A DNA stretch of 64,000 nucleotides from UBA6168 sp041752395 (GCA_041752395.1 JBGSWN010000127.1:13123-77122), one strand, 5' to 3'. Positions 54,126 to 62,551 are shown, counted from the first letter of the stretch. Notes: a model not told the origin generated them from the letters alone. Made by a program: numbers and translations.

Positions 54126-54842
54126 TTGTCTAAAAATCTAGTCATCATACCTACTTACAACGAGCTGGAAAACGTTGGTAAAATGCTCGATACCGTGCAG
54201 GAACTCCCCATCCTGTTCGACGTGCTCGTGGTGGATGATGGCTCACCGGATGGCACTGCTGCCGTAGTTCGGGAAAAATCTGCGGAGTACCCTGGGAAAA
54301 TATTTTTGCTCCAAAGGAGCGGTAAACTTGGACTGGGAACCGCCTACATCGAAGGATTTAAGTACGGTATTGAAAAGGAGTATGATTACATTTTCGAGAT
54401 GGACTGCGACTTCTCTCATGATCCTGCCGACCTTCCAAGGATGCTGCAAGTCCTGGAAGATGAGACAGATGTAGTCGTTGGGTCCCGTTATGTAAAAGGT
54501 GGCAAGACCGTAAACTGGCCTGCCGACCGCCAAGTGTTGTCCTACGGTGCCTCGCTCTATGTTCGCCTTGTTACCTGGATGTGGGTAAAAGATCCAACCG
54601 CTGGCTTTGTGGGCTACCGCCGAATAGTTTTGGAAACCATGGATTTGTCTAAAATCAAATTTATCGGCTATGCTTTCCAAATCGAAATGAAATTCACCGC
54701 ATGGAAGCTTGGGTTCAAAATCCGTGAAATCCCCATCACCTTCACCGACCGTATCGAAGGTTCTTCCAAAATGACAAAAGGCATCGTCAAAGAAGCCATT
54801 TGGGGGGTGCTCCAAATGAAGTGGAAGCGTTTTTTCCAATAG
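54126..54842 (+). CDS. polyprenol monophosphomannose synthase (GT2 family)
   Basis: A 238-residue glycosyltransferase read from a TTG that begins the conserved sequence exactly (SKNLVIIPTYNELENVGKML). Signatures of dolichol/polyprenol-phosphate mannose synthases: VVDDGSPDGT, LGLGTAYIEGFKYGIE, EMDCDFSHDPADLP (metal-binding Asp residues), RYVKGGKTVNWP, and IPITFTDRIEGSSKM. There is no C-terminal membrane domain, as in the soluble Dpm1 type. It transfers mannose or a similar sugar from a nucleotide sugar to a lipid carrier for extracytoplasmic glycosylation. It precedes the dcw cluster by about 430 bases. Confidence 0.92.
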   Translation: MSKNLVIIPTYNELENVGKMLDTVQELPILFDVLVVDDGSPDGTAAVVREKSAEYPGKIFLLQRSGKLGLGTAYIEGFKYGIEKEYDYIFEMDCDFSHDPADLPRMLQVLEDETDVVVGSRYVKGGKTVNWPADRQVLSYGASLYVRLVTWMWVKDPTAGFVGYRRIVLETMDLSKIKFIGYAFQIEMKFTAWKLGFKIREIPITFTDRIEGSSKMTKGIVKEAIWGVLQMKWKRFFQ

Positions 54843-55204
54843 TCAATCCATTCCTTTTTCCTTCCTGCTTGCGCAAAATTTAGCTTTTTGTTGCTGCGCA
54901 ATAACAAAGCTCATTTCCGGGGCTTATCCCTTCCCTGATTTTGGTTTTTTAAGAAAAGAAACCTCGATTTCTCGCCTGTTGTGTAAAATCCAACCTGTCA
55001 ATGCGTTCATTTTTTCCTCCGAAGTGTAAAAAAGTGGGAACCGACTTCCAATTCCAAACTAAATAATGTAATTCCTTGCTTCATTTCAAATAATAACTAT
55101 GGAAATATTTAACCAAATAGGTTAGATATTTGACATCAAATTAGTGTCAAATCCTTGGGGATTTTGAAAAACAAGAAATGTGGAAAACTTTTTCGCACTA
55201 CTGG
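54843..55204. other. intergenic region upstream of mraZ
   Basis: About 360 AT-rich bases without a credible gene. A lone TGGGA box near 55035 resembles a single MraZ-binding half. The functional regulatory part appears to be the repeated box further right. Confidence 0.45.
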
Positions 55205-55248
55205 TGGGAAAAAGTGGGAAGTTTTGGAAAAAAGTGAATACTTTTGGC
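55205..55248 (+). promoter_or_regulatory. MraZ operator and promoter of the dcw cluster
   Basis: TGGG-type half-sites recur every 10 bases: TGGGAAAAAG at 55205, TGGGAAGTTT at 55215, TGGAAAAAAG at 55225, and weaker ones at 55235 and 55245. This 10-bp spacing is the known layout of MraZ-binding repeats. A -7 box TACTTTTG (55239-55246) lies inside the run, 26 bases before the mraZ ATG, so MraZ binding should block the promoter and set up self-repression. Confidence 0.75.
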
Positions 55249-55271
55249 CAACAAATTAAGTTACAAGGCTA

Positions 55272-55742
55272 ATGAACCAACTTCTAGGAGAATATCCATG
55301 CAAAATTGACCCAAAAGGTCGTTTGCGATTGCCAAGCTCGCTGCTTGAGCAATTAGCTAACGATGAAAGGGACAATTTCGTGGTTAACCGGGGGATGGAA
55401 AAATGCCTTGTACTTTATCCCAAAAATGTTTGGGATGAAAAATCTGCGCAAGTTAACCAAATCAATGAATTTGACACAGATGCCCGCAATTTCAAGCGGC
55501 AGTTTTACCGTGGTGCCACGCCCCTGAAACGGGACAGCGCTGACCGCCTCAACTTCCCGAACCAGCTCCTCGAATGGGCCGGAATCATGGAAGGCGATGG
55601 CGAAGTAGTGCTCGCAGCGGTCAACGAAAAAATCGAAATCTGGTCAAAAATTGAGTACGATATCCAACTTAACGGAGAGGTGGATATGGCGCAACTTGCG
55701 CAAAAAGTCATGGTTGACAAAGGGGTTGCAAAGCCTGTATAA
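55272..55742 (+). CDS. mraZ: MraZ, transcriptional regulator of the dcw cluster
   Basis: A 156-residue protein with two SpoVT/AbrB-like swapped-hairpin domains. The first has KIDPKGRLRLPSSL (DxKGRxxxP); the second has FKRQFYRGATPLKRDSADRLNFPNQLLEWAGI, where the DxxGR motif appears as DSADR. MraZ binds tandem TGGG repeats in its own promoter and represses the mra operon; such repeats lie directly upstream here. As in most bacteria it is the first gene of the division and cell wall cluster, with rsmH 10 bases downstream. Confidence 0.95.
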   Translation: MNQLLGEYPCKIDPKGRLRLPSSLLEQLANDERDNFVVNRGMEKCLVLYPKNVWDEKSAQVNQINEFDTDARNFKRQFYRGATPLKRDSADRLNFPNQLLEWAGIMEGDGEVVLAAVNEKIEIWSKIEYDIQLNGEVDMAQLAQKVMVDKGVAKPV

Positions 55743-55751
55743 TTCGACTGT

Positions 55752-56651
55752 ATGGCCTACCACATTCCCATTCTCGCCAAAGAAAGCATCGAAGCGCTGG
55801 ACATCAAAAAAGACGGCGTTTATCTTGATGCAACCTTCGGCGGTGGAGGTCACAGTCGGTTGATTTTGAATGAGTTAGGTGAAAAAGGACGCCTGTTCGC
55901 ATTTGACCAAGATGATGATTCGCTTCGCAATTTGATTGACGATGAGCGCTTCGTTTTCAACCACCACAACTTCCGCTACGTGAAGCAATTTTTGAGGCTG
56001 CACGGCGTGAAACAAGTGGATGGCATCTTGGCCGATTTGGGCGTCAGTTCCCACCAACTCGATGAAGCCGAACGAGGCTTCTCGTTCCGTTTCGAGGCGG
56101 ACTTGGACATGCGGATGAACCGCTCCGAGGAAACCACGGCGGCAACGATTTTGAAAACTTATTCAGCAGATGCCCTGCAAGAAATTTTTAGCGAATACGG
56201 CGAAGTGCGGAACGCAAAGTCGCTGGCGCAAAAAATCGTGCAGGAGCGAGGCCACCGGCCCATCCGAACCATCGCCGATTTGCTCGGCATCATCGAGCCG
56301 CTGGTTCGGGGGCAGAAAAACCGATACTTGGCGCAGGTTTTCCAGGCCCTCCGCATCGAAGTGAACGACGAAATGGGGGCTTTGCAGGAATTTCTGGAAA
56401 CCACCCTTGAAGTGCTAAAGCCCGGCGGCAGGCTAGTGGTCATCAGTTTCCACAGCCTCGAAGACCGAATGGTGAAGAACCTGCTGAAAACTGGAAACGT
56501 GGAAGGCGACGTGAAAAGCGACTTCTACGGCAAAATTGAAAGACCTTTTGAGCAGATAAATAAAAGTGTAATCACTCCTACGGAAGCCGAAATGGCTAAA
56601 AACGGCAGAGCTAGGAGTGCGAAAATGAGGATTGGAATTAAGAAGTTTTGA
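55752..56651 (+). CDS. rsmH: 16S rRNA (cytosine-1402 N4) methyltransferase RsmH
   Basis: A 299-residue enzyme (formerly MraW). SAM site: YLDATFGGGGHSRLIL (about 22-37). Conserved RsmH segments: ILADLGVSSHQLDEAERGFSF, DMRMNR, VNDEMGALQEFLE and VISFHSLEDRMVK, with the usual C-terminal SVITPTEAEMAKNGRARSAKMR. It methylates C1402 of 16S rRNA in the decoding centre. It starts 10 bases after mraZ, so they are co-transcribed. Its stop codon overlaps the start of a palindromic heptamer array. Confidence 0.97.
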   Translation: MAYHIPILAKESIEALDIKKDGVYLDATFGGGGHSRLILNELGEKGRLFAFDQDDDSLRNLIDDERFVFNHHNFRYVKQFLRLHGVKQVDGILADLGVSSHQLDEAERGFSFRFEADLDMRMNRSEETTAATILKTYSADALQEIFSEYGEVRNAKSLAQKIVQERGHRPIRTIADLLGIIEPLVRGQKNRYLAQVFQALRIEVNDEMGALQEFLETTLEVLKPGGRLVVISFHSLEDRMVKNLLKTGNVEGDVKSDFYGKIERPFEQINKSVITPTEAEMAKNGRARSAKMRIGIKKF

Positions 56652-56732
56652 GTTAAAAGTTACGAGTTTCGAGTCGTCCAATGCTACTCCTTGCTCGCAG
56701 CTCACAACTCACAACTTGAAACTTGGCAAGTT
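56650..56732. repeat. palindromic heptamer array between rsmH and ftsL
   Basis: Left arm 56650-56677 (GAGTTAA, AAGTTAC, GAGTTTC, GAGTCGT); right arm 56701-56732 (CTCACAA twice, CTTGAAA, CTTGGCA). It fills nearly the whole gap between the rsmH stop and the ftsL ATG. Confidence 0.8.
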
Positions 56733-56735
56733 AAG

Positions 56736-57056
56736 ATGGCAACACAAAAAAAATCACTCGGGAACTATTTGGAATTAGGGAGCATGGGCGCTTCCCTGAT
56801 ATTGAAGAACTTGCCTTTCGTGCTGTTCCTGAGTTTTCTCACCGTCATCTACATTGCCAACGCACACTATGCGGAAAAGCAGGTCCGGCAAATCCAAACC
56901 TTGCAGAACGAAGTAAAAGAACTAAAGCGTCAGTATAATTCTTTGAAATCCGAAATCATGTACAAGAGCCGTTTGGCGGAAGTTGGCGAGGATGTTGAAT
57001 CCCTCGGCCTTCGCAAAACATCAGGTAACGTGCAACGGATTGTTGTGGAAGATTAA
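56736..57056 (+). CDS. ftsL: FtsL-like cell division protein
   Basis: A 106-residue bitopic membrane protein from the ATG at MATQKKSLGNYLEL; a TTG 45 bases upstream lies in the heptamer array and is not used. A cytoplasmic N-terminus is followed by one membrane helix (about 29-47, PFVLFLSFLTVIYIANA) and a periplasmic coiled coil (EKQVRQIQTLQNEVKELKRQYNSLKSEIM), the layout of FtsL, which joins FtsB and FtsQ in the divisome. Sequence is weakly conserved in this family, so position (rsmH-ftsL-ftsI) and architecture carry the call. Confidence 0.88.
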   Translation: MATQKKSLGNYLELGSMGASLILKNLPFVLFLSFLTVIYIANAHYAEKQVRQIQTLQNEVKELKRQYNSLKSEIMYKSRLAEVGEDVESLGLRKTSGNVQRIVVED

Positions 57057-57070
57057 ACAAACAGCAGAGC

Positions 57071-57158
57071 GGTTTCGGGTTTCAGGTTTTTGGTTTCAGG
57101 GGGAGGGCTGCCATTTACGCAGTCACCGCCGTGAAACCAGAAACGTGAAACCAGAAAC
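57071..57158. repeat. palindromic heptamer array between ftsL and ftsI
   Basis: Left arm 57071-57098 (GGTTTCG, GGTTTCA, GGTTTTT, GGTTTCA); right arm 57131-57158 (GTGAAAC and CAGAAAC alternating twice). The period is exactly seven in both arms. The array ends 11 bases before the ftsI ATG. Confidence 0.9.
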
Positions 57159-57169
57159 CTTTAGAGAGT

Positions 57170-59314
57170 ATGGCTTTCAACGTCAAAAACGAAGTCCTCA
57201 TACGTGTTTACGTAGTGCTCGCCGCAGTAGTGTTGGTGGCGGTGGCGATTTTTACCCAAGCGGTAAAAATCAGCGTAATCGAGGGTGAGAAATGGCGGAG
57301 CAAGGGCGAAGACCTCTACATCAAGGAGGTGCCTATGGAAGCCGAGCGGGGCAATATCCTGACCGAAGATGGCAGCATGTTGGCCACCTCAATGCCGTTC
57401 TTTGACATTTCTTGGGACCCAAATTCCAACGCCATTGATACGGTGTTTTGGACCTCAAAATCCTTCGATAGCCTAGCGTATTACTTGGCCACTTACGTGA
57501 ATCCGAGCATGACGCCGGGAGCAATGAAAGAGTATTTATGGCAACAAAAATTGACCGGGAAACGCTTCGTACCCATTAAAAATGATGCTTCGCTGGCCGA
57601 AAAAGAACGCATCACCAGCTTCCCGCTGTTCAACCTTGGGCAGTTCAAAGGTGGATTGATTGTGGTGCAAAAATACAACCGGGAGCGCCCCTTCCGCTTG
57701 TTGGCAAACCGGACGATTGGCTACGTGCAAGGCGATTCCATCATGGTGGGAATCGAAGGTGCTTACAACGACCAACTGCAAGGCGAAGAAGGAACGCAGC
57801 TCATGTACCGGGTCGGCGGCGGCATGTGGATTCCACTGGAAAACCTCGCCAAAATCGAGCCTAGGACTGGGCGGGATGTGGTGACTACGCTGGATGTCAA
57901 TCTGCAAGACATCACCGAAAATGCCCTGTCCAATGCGATGGTGCGTACCAAAGCGGAGAGCGGCGTTGCCATTCTGATGGATGTGAAAACAGGTGCTATC
58001 AAAGCAATAGCCAACCTCGGCTGGACCAAAGACGGCCAGCTTTGGGAAACCTATAACCACGGCATTGGTTCGGCAACAGAGCCTGGTTCAACCTTCAAAT
58101 TGGCCTCCATGTTGGCAATGCTCGAAGACGGCATGATTGACTTGGAAGACAGCATTGACCTTGAACAGGGCGTGACCATGTACCATGATGCCGAACTCAA
58201 GGACGCCTACCCGCACCACTACAACCGGGTGGCCGTGAAACAGGCCTTCGCAATGTCTTCCAATGTCGGTATTTCGAGGCTAGTGGACAATGCCTACGGC
58301 ACCAAAAACAAAGCAGACAAATACATCGAACGGTTACATGATTTTTACCTCGACCAACCCACCGGAATCGAAATCGGTGGTGAACCAGACCCTTTTATCA
58401 AGCGGGCTTACAACAACGAGGATGGATGGAGCGGCACGACACTGCCTTGGATGGCAATTGGCTACGAAATGACCATTTCGCCCTTGCAGTTGCTGGCTTT
58501 TTACAATGCAGTCGCAAACGATGGGGTGTACGTAAAACCATACCTCGTTCGGGAGATTCAGCAGTACGGTGAGACCATCAAGAAATTCCCGGTGACCGAA
58601 GTAAAAGGGCGCATTGCCTCGAAAAAAGCCATCCGGCAAGCGCAAGAACTGCTCGAAGCCGTGGTGGACAGCACTTGGGGAACGGCCCACGCCCTCCGCA
58701 CCGATGCTTACAATTTTGCGGGTAAAACAGGTACTGCCCAGCTCAACTACCAGCGCCTGAATGAAAAAACGAAAGTCGGTGGCTACCAGGCGAGTTTTGC
58801 CGGATACTTCCCGGCAGAGAACCCAGTTTACTCCTGCATCGTGCTCATTACCAAGCCAAAAGAGGCGGGTTACTTCGGCGGCGCAGTTGCTTTGCCAGTC
58901 TTCCGGGAGATAGCCGACAAGGCCATCGCCACCCGTTCAGAACTATTTCCTGTGCTGAACGCTGGCGACAAAGTGGCCTTCCAAAGCAACCAAATGCCGG
59001 ACAAGGATGCTGGCCTGCGCGCTGACCTGCAATACGTGATGAGCGAGCTTGGCCTCGATTATTACAACAAATCCGACGGTGATTGGGCTGCCTTGCGAAG
59101 CGCCGCACCCGATTCTTTGAAAATGCTAAACCGTCCAGTAGAAGATAAAAAAGTGCCCAATGTCATCGGCATGGGCCTTCGGGATGCCCTGTTTTTACTC
59201 GAAAACAAAGGTTTGCGGGTACAGTTCAGCGGTGGCTACGGCAAGGTGGTGACGCAGAGCATCACGCCGGGCACGAGGGTGAACGGGCAGATGGTTTATT
59301 TGAGGTTGGGGTAA
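57170..59314 (+). CDS. ftsI: penicillin-binding protein 3/FtsI-type transpeptidase with PASTA domain
   Basis: A 714-residue divisome transpeptidase. An N-terminal membrane helix (about 10-30) anchors it; the dimerisation domain (about 50-230) includes ERGNILTEDGSMLATS. The transpeptidase domain has the active-site motifs SxxK (Ser307-Lys310 in PGSTFKLAS), SxN (Ser363-Asn365 in AMSSNVG) and KTGT (519-522 in FAGKTGTAQ). A C-terminal PASTA domain (about 655-714: VPNVIGMGLRDALFLLENKGLRVQF) is present, usual for Bacteroidota FtsI. It makes septal peptidoglycan cross-links. In most dcw clusters murE follows directly; here about 1.7 kb with dinD and an orphan gene intervenes. Confidence 0.95.
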   Translation: MAFNVKNEVLIRVYVVLAAVVLVAVAIFTQAVKISVIEGEKWRSKGEDLYIKEVPMEAERGNILTEDGSMLATSMPFFDISWDPNSNAIDTVFWTSKSFDSLAYYLATYVNPSMTPGAMKEYLWQQKLTGKRFVPIKNDASLAEKERITSFPLFNLGQFKGGLIVVQKYNRERPFRLLANRTIGYVQGDSIMVGIEGAYNDQLQGEEGTQLMYRVGGGMWIPLENLAKIEPRTGRDVVTTLDVNLQDITENALSNAMVRTKAESGVAILMDVKTGAIKAIANLGWTKDGQLWETYNHGIGSATEPGSTFKLASMLAMLEDGMIDLEDSIDLEQGVTMYHDAELKDAYPHHYNRVAVKQAFAMSSNVGISRLVDNAYGTKNKADKYIERLHDFYLDQPTGIEIGGEPDPFIKRAYNNEDGWSGTTLPWMAIGYEMTISPLQLLAFYNAVANDGVYVKPYLVREIQQYGETIKKFPVTEVKGRIASKKAIRQAQELLEAVVDSTWGTAHALRTDAYNFAGKTGTAQLNYQRLNEKTKVGGYQASFAGYFPAENPVYSCIVLITKPKEAGYFGGAVALPVFREIADKAIATRSELFPVLNAGDKVAFQSNQMPDKDAGLRADLQYVMSELGLDYYNKSDGDWAALRSAAPDSLKMLNRPVEDKKVPNVIGMGLRDALFLLENKGLRVQFSGGYGKVVTQSITPGTRVNGQMVYLRLG

Positions 59315-59322
59315 AAAACAGC

Positions 59323-59418
59323 CGATTTTAAAGTCCTCGATTTCGAGTATTTTAAAATCGCTAAAATCAAGATAATCAATGGATTATCTTTTTCAACCGT
59401 GCCGGATTCGACACGGTT
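59323..59418 (+). other. three consecutive hairpins after ftsI
   Basis: Hairpin one: CGATTTTAAA (59323) with TTTAAAATCG (59351-59360). Two: GATAATC-AATG-GATTATC (59371-59388), followed by TTTTTC, terminator-like. Three: AACCGTG (59395) with CACGGTT (59412-59418). They would stop or slow read-through from ftsI into dinD and murE. Confidence 0.65.
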
Positions 59419-59453
59419 AGAACGGCCTAATGCTAAGTTGAAATATTCTTGTT

Positions 59454-59483
59454 GACCATTTCGGTGACGTCACCGAAATGGTC
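59454..59483. repeat. 30-bp perfect palindrome upstream of dinD
   Basis: GACCATTTCGGTGAC (59454-59468) is followed directly by its exact reverse complement (59469-59483), with no loop. It lies 28 bases before the dinD ATG. The twofold symmetry suits an operator for a dimeric regulator or a cruciform. Confidence 0.9.
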
Positions 59484-59511
59484 TGAAGAGTTCAACAAAA
59501 AAACAAGTTTT

Positions 59512-60363
59512 ATGAAACAGGAAGTAATTCGTCAGTTGCATTCCTCTTTTGAAGGAGCTGCCTGTGAACAAGACGGCGTTGAATTCTGGTTTGCGAGGGA
59601 TTTGCAAATGCTTCTTGAATATCAAGATTGGCGCAACTTCCAAAAGGTCATTGAAAAGGCGGGAATCGCCTGTCAGAATTCTGGACAGGCGGTCGAAGAC
59701 CATTTTGTTGAGGTCAACAAAAAGGTCAAGGTGGGTTCAGGGGCAGAACGTGAGATTACTGATTTCATGCTCACACGGTACGCTTGCTACCTGATTGCGC
59801 AAAACGGCGACCCGGCAAAAGAACAAATTGCTTTTGCCCAGACCTACTTCGCCATTCAGACCAGAAAGCAAGAGTTGATTGAGGAGCGGCTGAATTTGAT
59901 GGAACGCCTTCAGGCAAGGGAAAAATTAGAATCAACTGAGACGGAACTTTCGAGGTTGATTTATGAAAGAGGCGTTGATAATCAGGGATTTGCGAGAATA
60001 CGAAGCAAAGGAGACAGCGCCTTGTTCGGTGGCAAATCCACTTCGGAAATGAAAAAGCAACTCAGCCTCCCAGAAAACCGACCCCTGGCTGATTTCCTTC
60101 CGGCGCTGACCATCAAAGCAAAGGATTTCGCCGCTGGCATTACCAACTTCAACGTCAAAAAAGATGACTTGAAGGGCGAGCGGGACATCACCAAGGAACA
60201 CGTGAAGAACAACGCCGATGTTCGGGAACTGCTCGTCAGAAGGAACATCAAACCAGAGGAACTTCCAGCAGAGGAGGACATCCGAAAGTTGGAAAGGCGG
60301 GTGAACAGCGAGACAAAGAAATCGCTGAAAGATGTGGCAAAGTTGAAAAAGCCAGAAGATTGA
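59512..60363 (+). CDS. dinD: DNA damage-inducible protein D (DinD)
   Basis: A 283-residue protein from the ATG at MKQEVIRQLHSSFEG; E. coli DinD is 274. The N-terminal part has the BRO-N-like pattern GVEFWFARDLQMLLEYQDWRNFQKVIEKA, then FMLTRYACYLIAQNGDPAKEQIAFAQTYFA, both typical of DinD, and later GDSALFGGKSTSEMKKQL and NADVRELLVRRNIKPEELPAEEDIRKLERR. E. coli DinD is LexA-controlled and inhibits RecA activity. No LexA box is recognisable here, but the perfect palindrome upstream is a candidate operator. It interrupts the dcw cluster between ftsI and murE, which I take as an insertion. Confidence 0.92.
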   Translation: MKQEVIRQLHSSFEGAACEQDGVEFWFARDLQMLLEYQDWRNFQKVIEKAGIACQNSGQAVEDHFVEVNKKVKVGSGAEREITDFMLTRYACYLIAQNGDPAKEQIAFAQTYFAIQTRKQELIEERLNLMERLQAREKLESTETELSRLIYERGVDNQGFARIRSKGDSALFGGKSTSEMKKQLSLPENRPLADFLPALTIKAKDFAAGITNFNVKKDDLKGERDITKEHVKNNADVRELLVRRNIKPEELPAEEDIRKLERRVNSETKKSLKDVAKLKKPED

Positions 60364-60503
60364 ATGCTTTTGGATGCTGCCGGAGCCTTGCAAGTTGCAA
60401 ACTTGTAAGAACTACGAGGCTTTAGGGCTGCTAAAACAGACTTGCGAAAACTGGTGAGGAAATTGGAAAAGCAGAAGTTATTCAATGACTTGTGACAACT
60501 GAT

Positions 60504-60531
60504 AAAAAATATCAAATAAAAAATATCAAAT
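60504..60531. repeat. 14-bp tandem duplication at a start codon
   Basis: AAAAAATATCAAAT occurs twice in a row (60504-60517 and 60518-60531). The last two bases of the second copy are the AT of the ATG at 60530. Confidence 0.85.
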
Positions 60532-60994
60532 GAGAAAATTATGGTTTTTTCTGGCGATTTACGCTATTGTTTTGAACTCTTTGTCAGCTCAAAAATCTTC
60601 ATATTTTCATGATTTTGAAAGCTTACCTGGAGAACAAGTTAGTGATAAGTTTCTTTTGAAGAGCCGAGATTTTCCAGCTAAGTCGGTTAATGTATTTGTA
60701 GTGAGAACTCGAAAAGATTTTCAAATTCGTATCTACCATAATTTTGGTCATATGGATTTGACACCCGGAGACGAAATATGGTTTGTTAATAAAGAAGGAG
60801 GGAGTATTTGTTATACAAATACGATGGAAAATCAAGAACGATTATTTGCAACTAGGTTATTTAATGCTACAGGTGCGCATATAGGAAATCTATTGAAAAT
60901 CGTGCTACATGGCGAAAGTTATTATTTTGATGAAAAGCAATCAATACAATTTTTTCAAGTGCTGTATGAAGCAGAAAAGTATTTACAAAATTAA
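60530..60994 (+). CDS. small secreted protein, unknown function
   Basis: A 154-residue protein with a clear signal peptide (MRKLWFFLAIYAIVLNSLSAQ). The mature part is mixed, with strands such as VNVFVVRTRKDFQIRIYHN and DEIWFVNKEGGSICYTN. I do not recognise a family. Its codons are visibly more AT-rich than those of the flanking dcw genes, suggesting recent arrival. It lies between dinD and murE. The ATG is preceded by a 14-bp duplication. Confidence 0.7.
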   Translation: MRKLWFFLAIYAIVLNSLSAQKSSYFHDFESLPGEQVSDKFLLKSRDFPAKSVNVFVVRTRKDFQIRIYHNFGHMDLTPGDEIWFVNKEGGSICYTNTMENQERLFATRLFNATGAHIGNLLKIVLHGESYYFDEKQSIQFFQVLYEAEKYLQN

Positions 60995-61050
60995 AAGCTT
61001 GAGTTTAAAAATCTATGATGTTGTGACCATTTGAATAATATGATCGGTAA

Positions 61051-62511
61051 GTGAAAACACTCACTAAAATACTAACCACCAGCGAAATAAAAACCCTCCT
61101 CGGCTCAACGGAGCAGGAGATAACCGCCTTGACATTGGACAGCCGCAAGGCAGCACCCGGCACCCTTTTCGCCGCCCTGCGGGGCACAGCGACCGACGGT
61201 CACGCCTTCATTGGCAAGGCCATCGAGAACGGGGCGACGGCGGTGCTTTGCGAGGAACTGCCAAGGGAAAGGCACGACCACATAACCTACGTGCAGGTGG
61301 CGGACAGCGCCGAGGCTTTCGGAAGGATTGCCTCGGAATTTTACGACCGCCCCTCCGAAAAACTCAAGCTCGTCGGCGTGACCGGAACCAACGGAAAAAC
61401 GACCACGGCAACGCTGCTCTACGACCTTTTTACACAATTGGGCTATAAAGTTGGCCTGATTTCGACGATTGAAAATAAAGTGAACAAACGCAGTGTGCCC
61501 TCCACCCACACAACACCGGATGCTGGAGCCATCAATTTACTGATACAACAAATGGTGGAGGCAGGCTGCGATTTCGCCTTTATGGAGGTCAGCTCCCATG
61601 CTGCCGTCCAAAGGCGAATCGCTGGTCTTTTTTTTGCGGGAGGCTTGTTCACAAACATTACGCACGACCACTTGGACTATCACGGCACCTTCCGTGCCTA
61701 CATAGATGCCAAGAAATTGTTCTTTGACAATTTGCCCAAAAGCGCCTTCGCTCTCGTCAACACCGACGACAAGCGGGGCGAGGTGATGCTGCAAAATACG
61801 AAGGCAAAGCACCACACGTTTGCGCTGCGCAAGGCGGCGGATTTTAAAGCAAGAATACTCGAAAACAGTCTGAGCGGCCTTCACCTCGACCTAGACGGGC
61901 ACGATTTTCACGCCCGCCTCATTGGCGAGTTCAATGCCTACAACTTGCTCGGCGTTTACGGGGCGGCGGTGCTTTTGGGTCAAAACAAAGCGGAGGTGCT
62001 GCAAGCCCTCAGCGCACTCCGGGTCGCCGACGGTCGCTTCGACCAGGTGGTGAGCAAGGAGCGCAACGTCATCGGCATCGTGGACTATGCCCACACGCCC
62101 GATGCGCTTGAGAAGGTGCTTTCGACGATTGACCAGCTCCGCAAAGGTGGTGGCAAAATCATCACCGTCTGCGGCTGTGGCGGCGACCGGGACCGAACCA
62201 AGCGCCCGCTGATGGCCAAAGTCGCCTGCGATTACAGCGAACAGGTCATCCTGACCAGCGACAACCCCCGCACCGAAGAGCCGGAGGCAATTCTGGCGGA
62301 GATGGAAGCGGGCGTCCCCATCGTTGCGAAGCGAAAAGCGCTGACCATCACCGACCGCAGGCAAGCCATCAAAGCCGCTTGCCAAATGGCGCAGAGCGGA
62401 GATGTGATTCTGGTAGCGGGCAAAGGCCATGAAAAATACCAAGACATCAAAGGCGTGAAACATGATTTTGATGATAAAAAAGAACTGGCGGAAGCGCTGG
62501 GGATAGATTGA
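61051..62511 (+). CDS. murE: UDP-MurNAc-L-Ala-D-Glu:meso-diaminopimelate ligase MurE
   Basis: A 486-residue Mur ligase from a GTG start (KTLTKILTTSEIKTLLG). Substrate-binding start: LTLDSRKAAPGTLFAALRG. ATP site: GVTGTNGKTTTATLLY (GTNGKTTT 112-119). Later motifs: FMEVSSHA, ITHDHLDYHGTF, IVDYAHTPDALEKVL and GCGGDRDRTKRPLMAKVA. The DNPRTEEP motif (about residue 404) is the mark of meso-diaminopimelate specificity, as opposed to L-lysine. It adds the third amino acid to the peptidoglycan precursor in the cytoplasm. Separated from mraY by a long inverted repeat. Confidence 0.96.
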   Translation: MKTLTKILTTSEIKTLLGSTEQEITALTLDSRKAAPGTLFAALRGTATDGHAFIGKAIENGATAVLCEELPRERHDHITYVQVADSAEAFGRIASEFYDRPSEKLKLVGVTGTNGKTTTATLLYDLFTQLGYKVGLISTIENKVNKRSVPSTHTTPDAGAINLLIQQMVEAGCDFAFMEVSSHAAVQRRIAGLFFAGGLFTNITHDHLDYHGTFRAYIDAKKLFFDNLPKSAFALVNTDDKRGEVMLQNTKAKHHTFALRKAADFKARILENSLSGLHLDLDGHDFHARLIGEFNAYNLLGVYGAAVLLGQNKAEVLQALSALRVADGRFDQVVSKERNVIGIVDYAHTPDALEKVLSTIDQLRKGGGKIITVCGCGGDRDRTKRPLMAKVACDYSEQVILTSDNPRTEEPEAILAEMEAGVPIVAKRKALTITDRRQAIKAACQMAQSGDVILVAGKGHEKYQDIKGVKHDFDDKKELAEALGID

Positions 62512-62551
62512 AATATTGCCGAAGGCAAAAAGTATGCTTCAAGGAACACGC

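Noticed and set aside
59395..59418. A possible tRNA-like T-arm (GGATTCGACACGG)
   Set aside because: No acceptor stem or anticodon arm fits; it is a simple hairpin.
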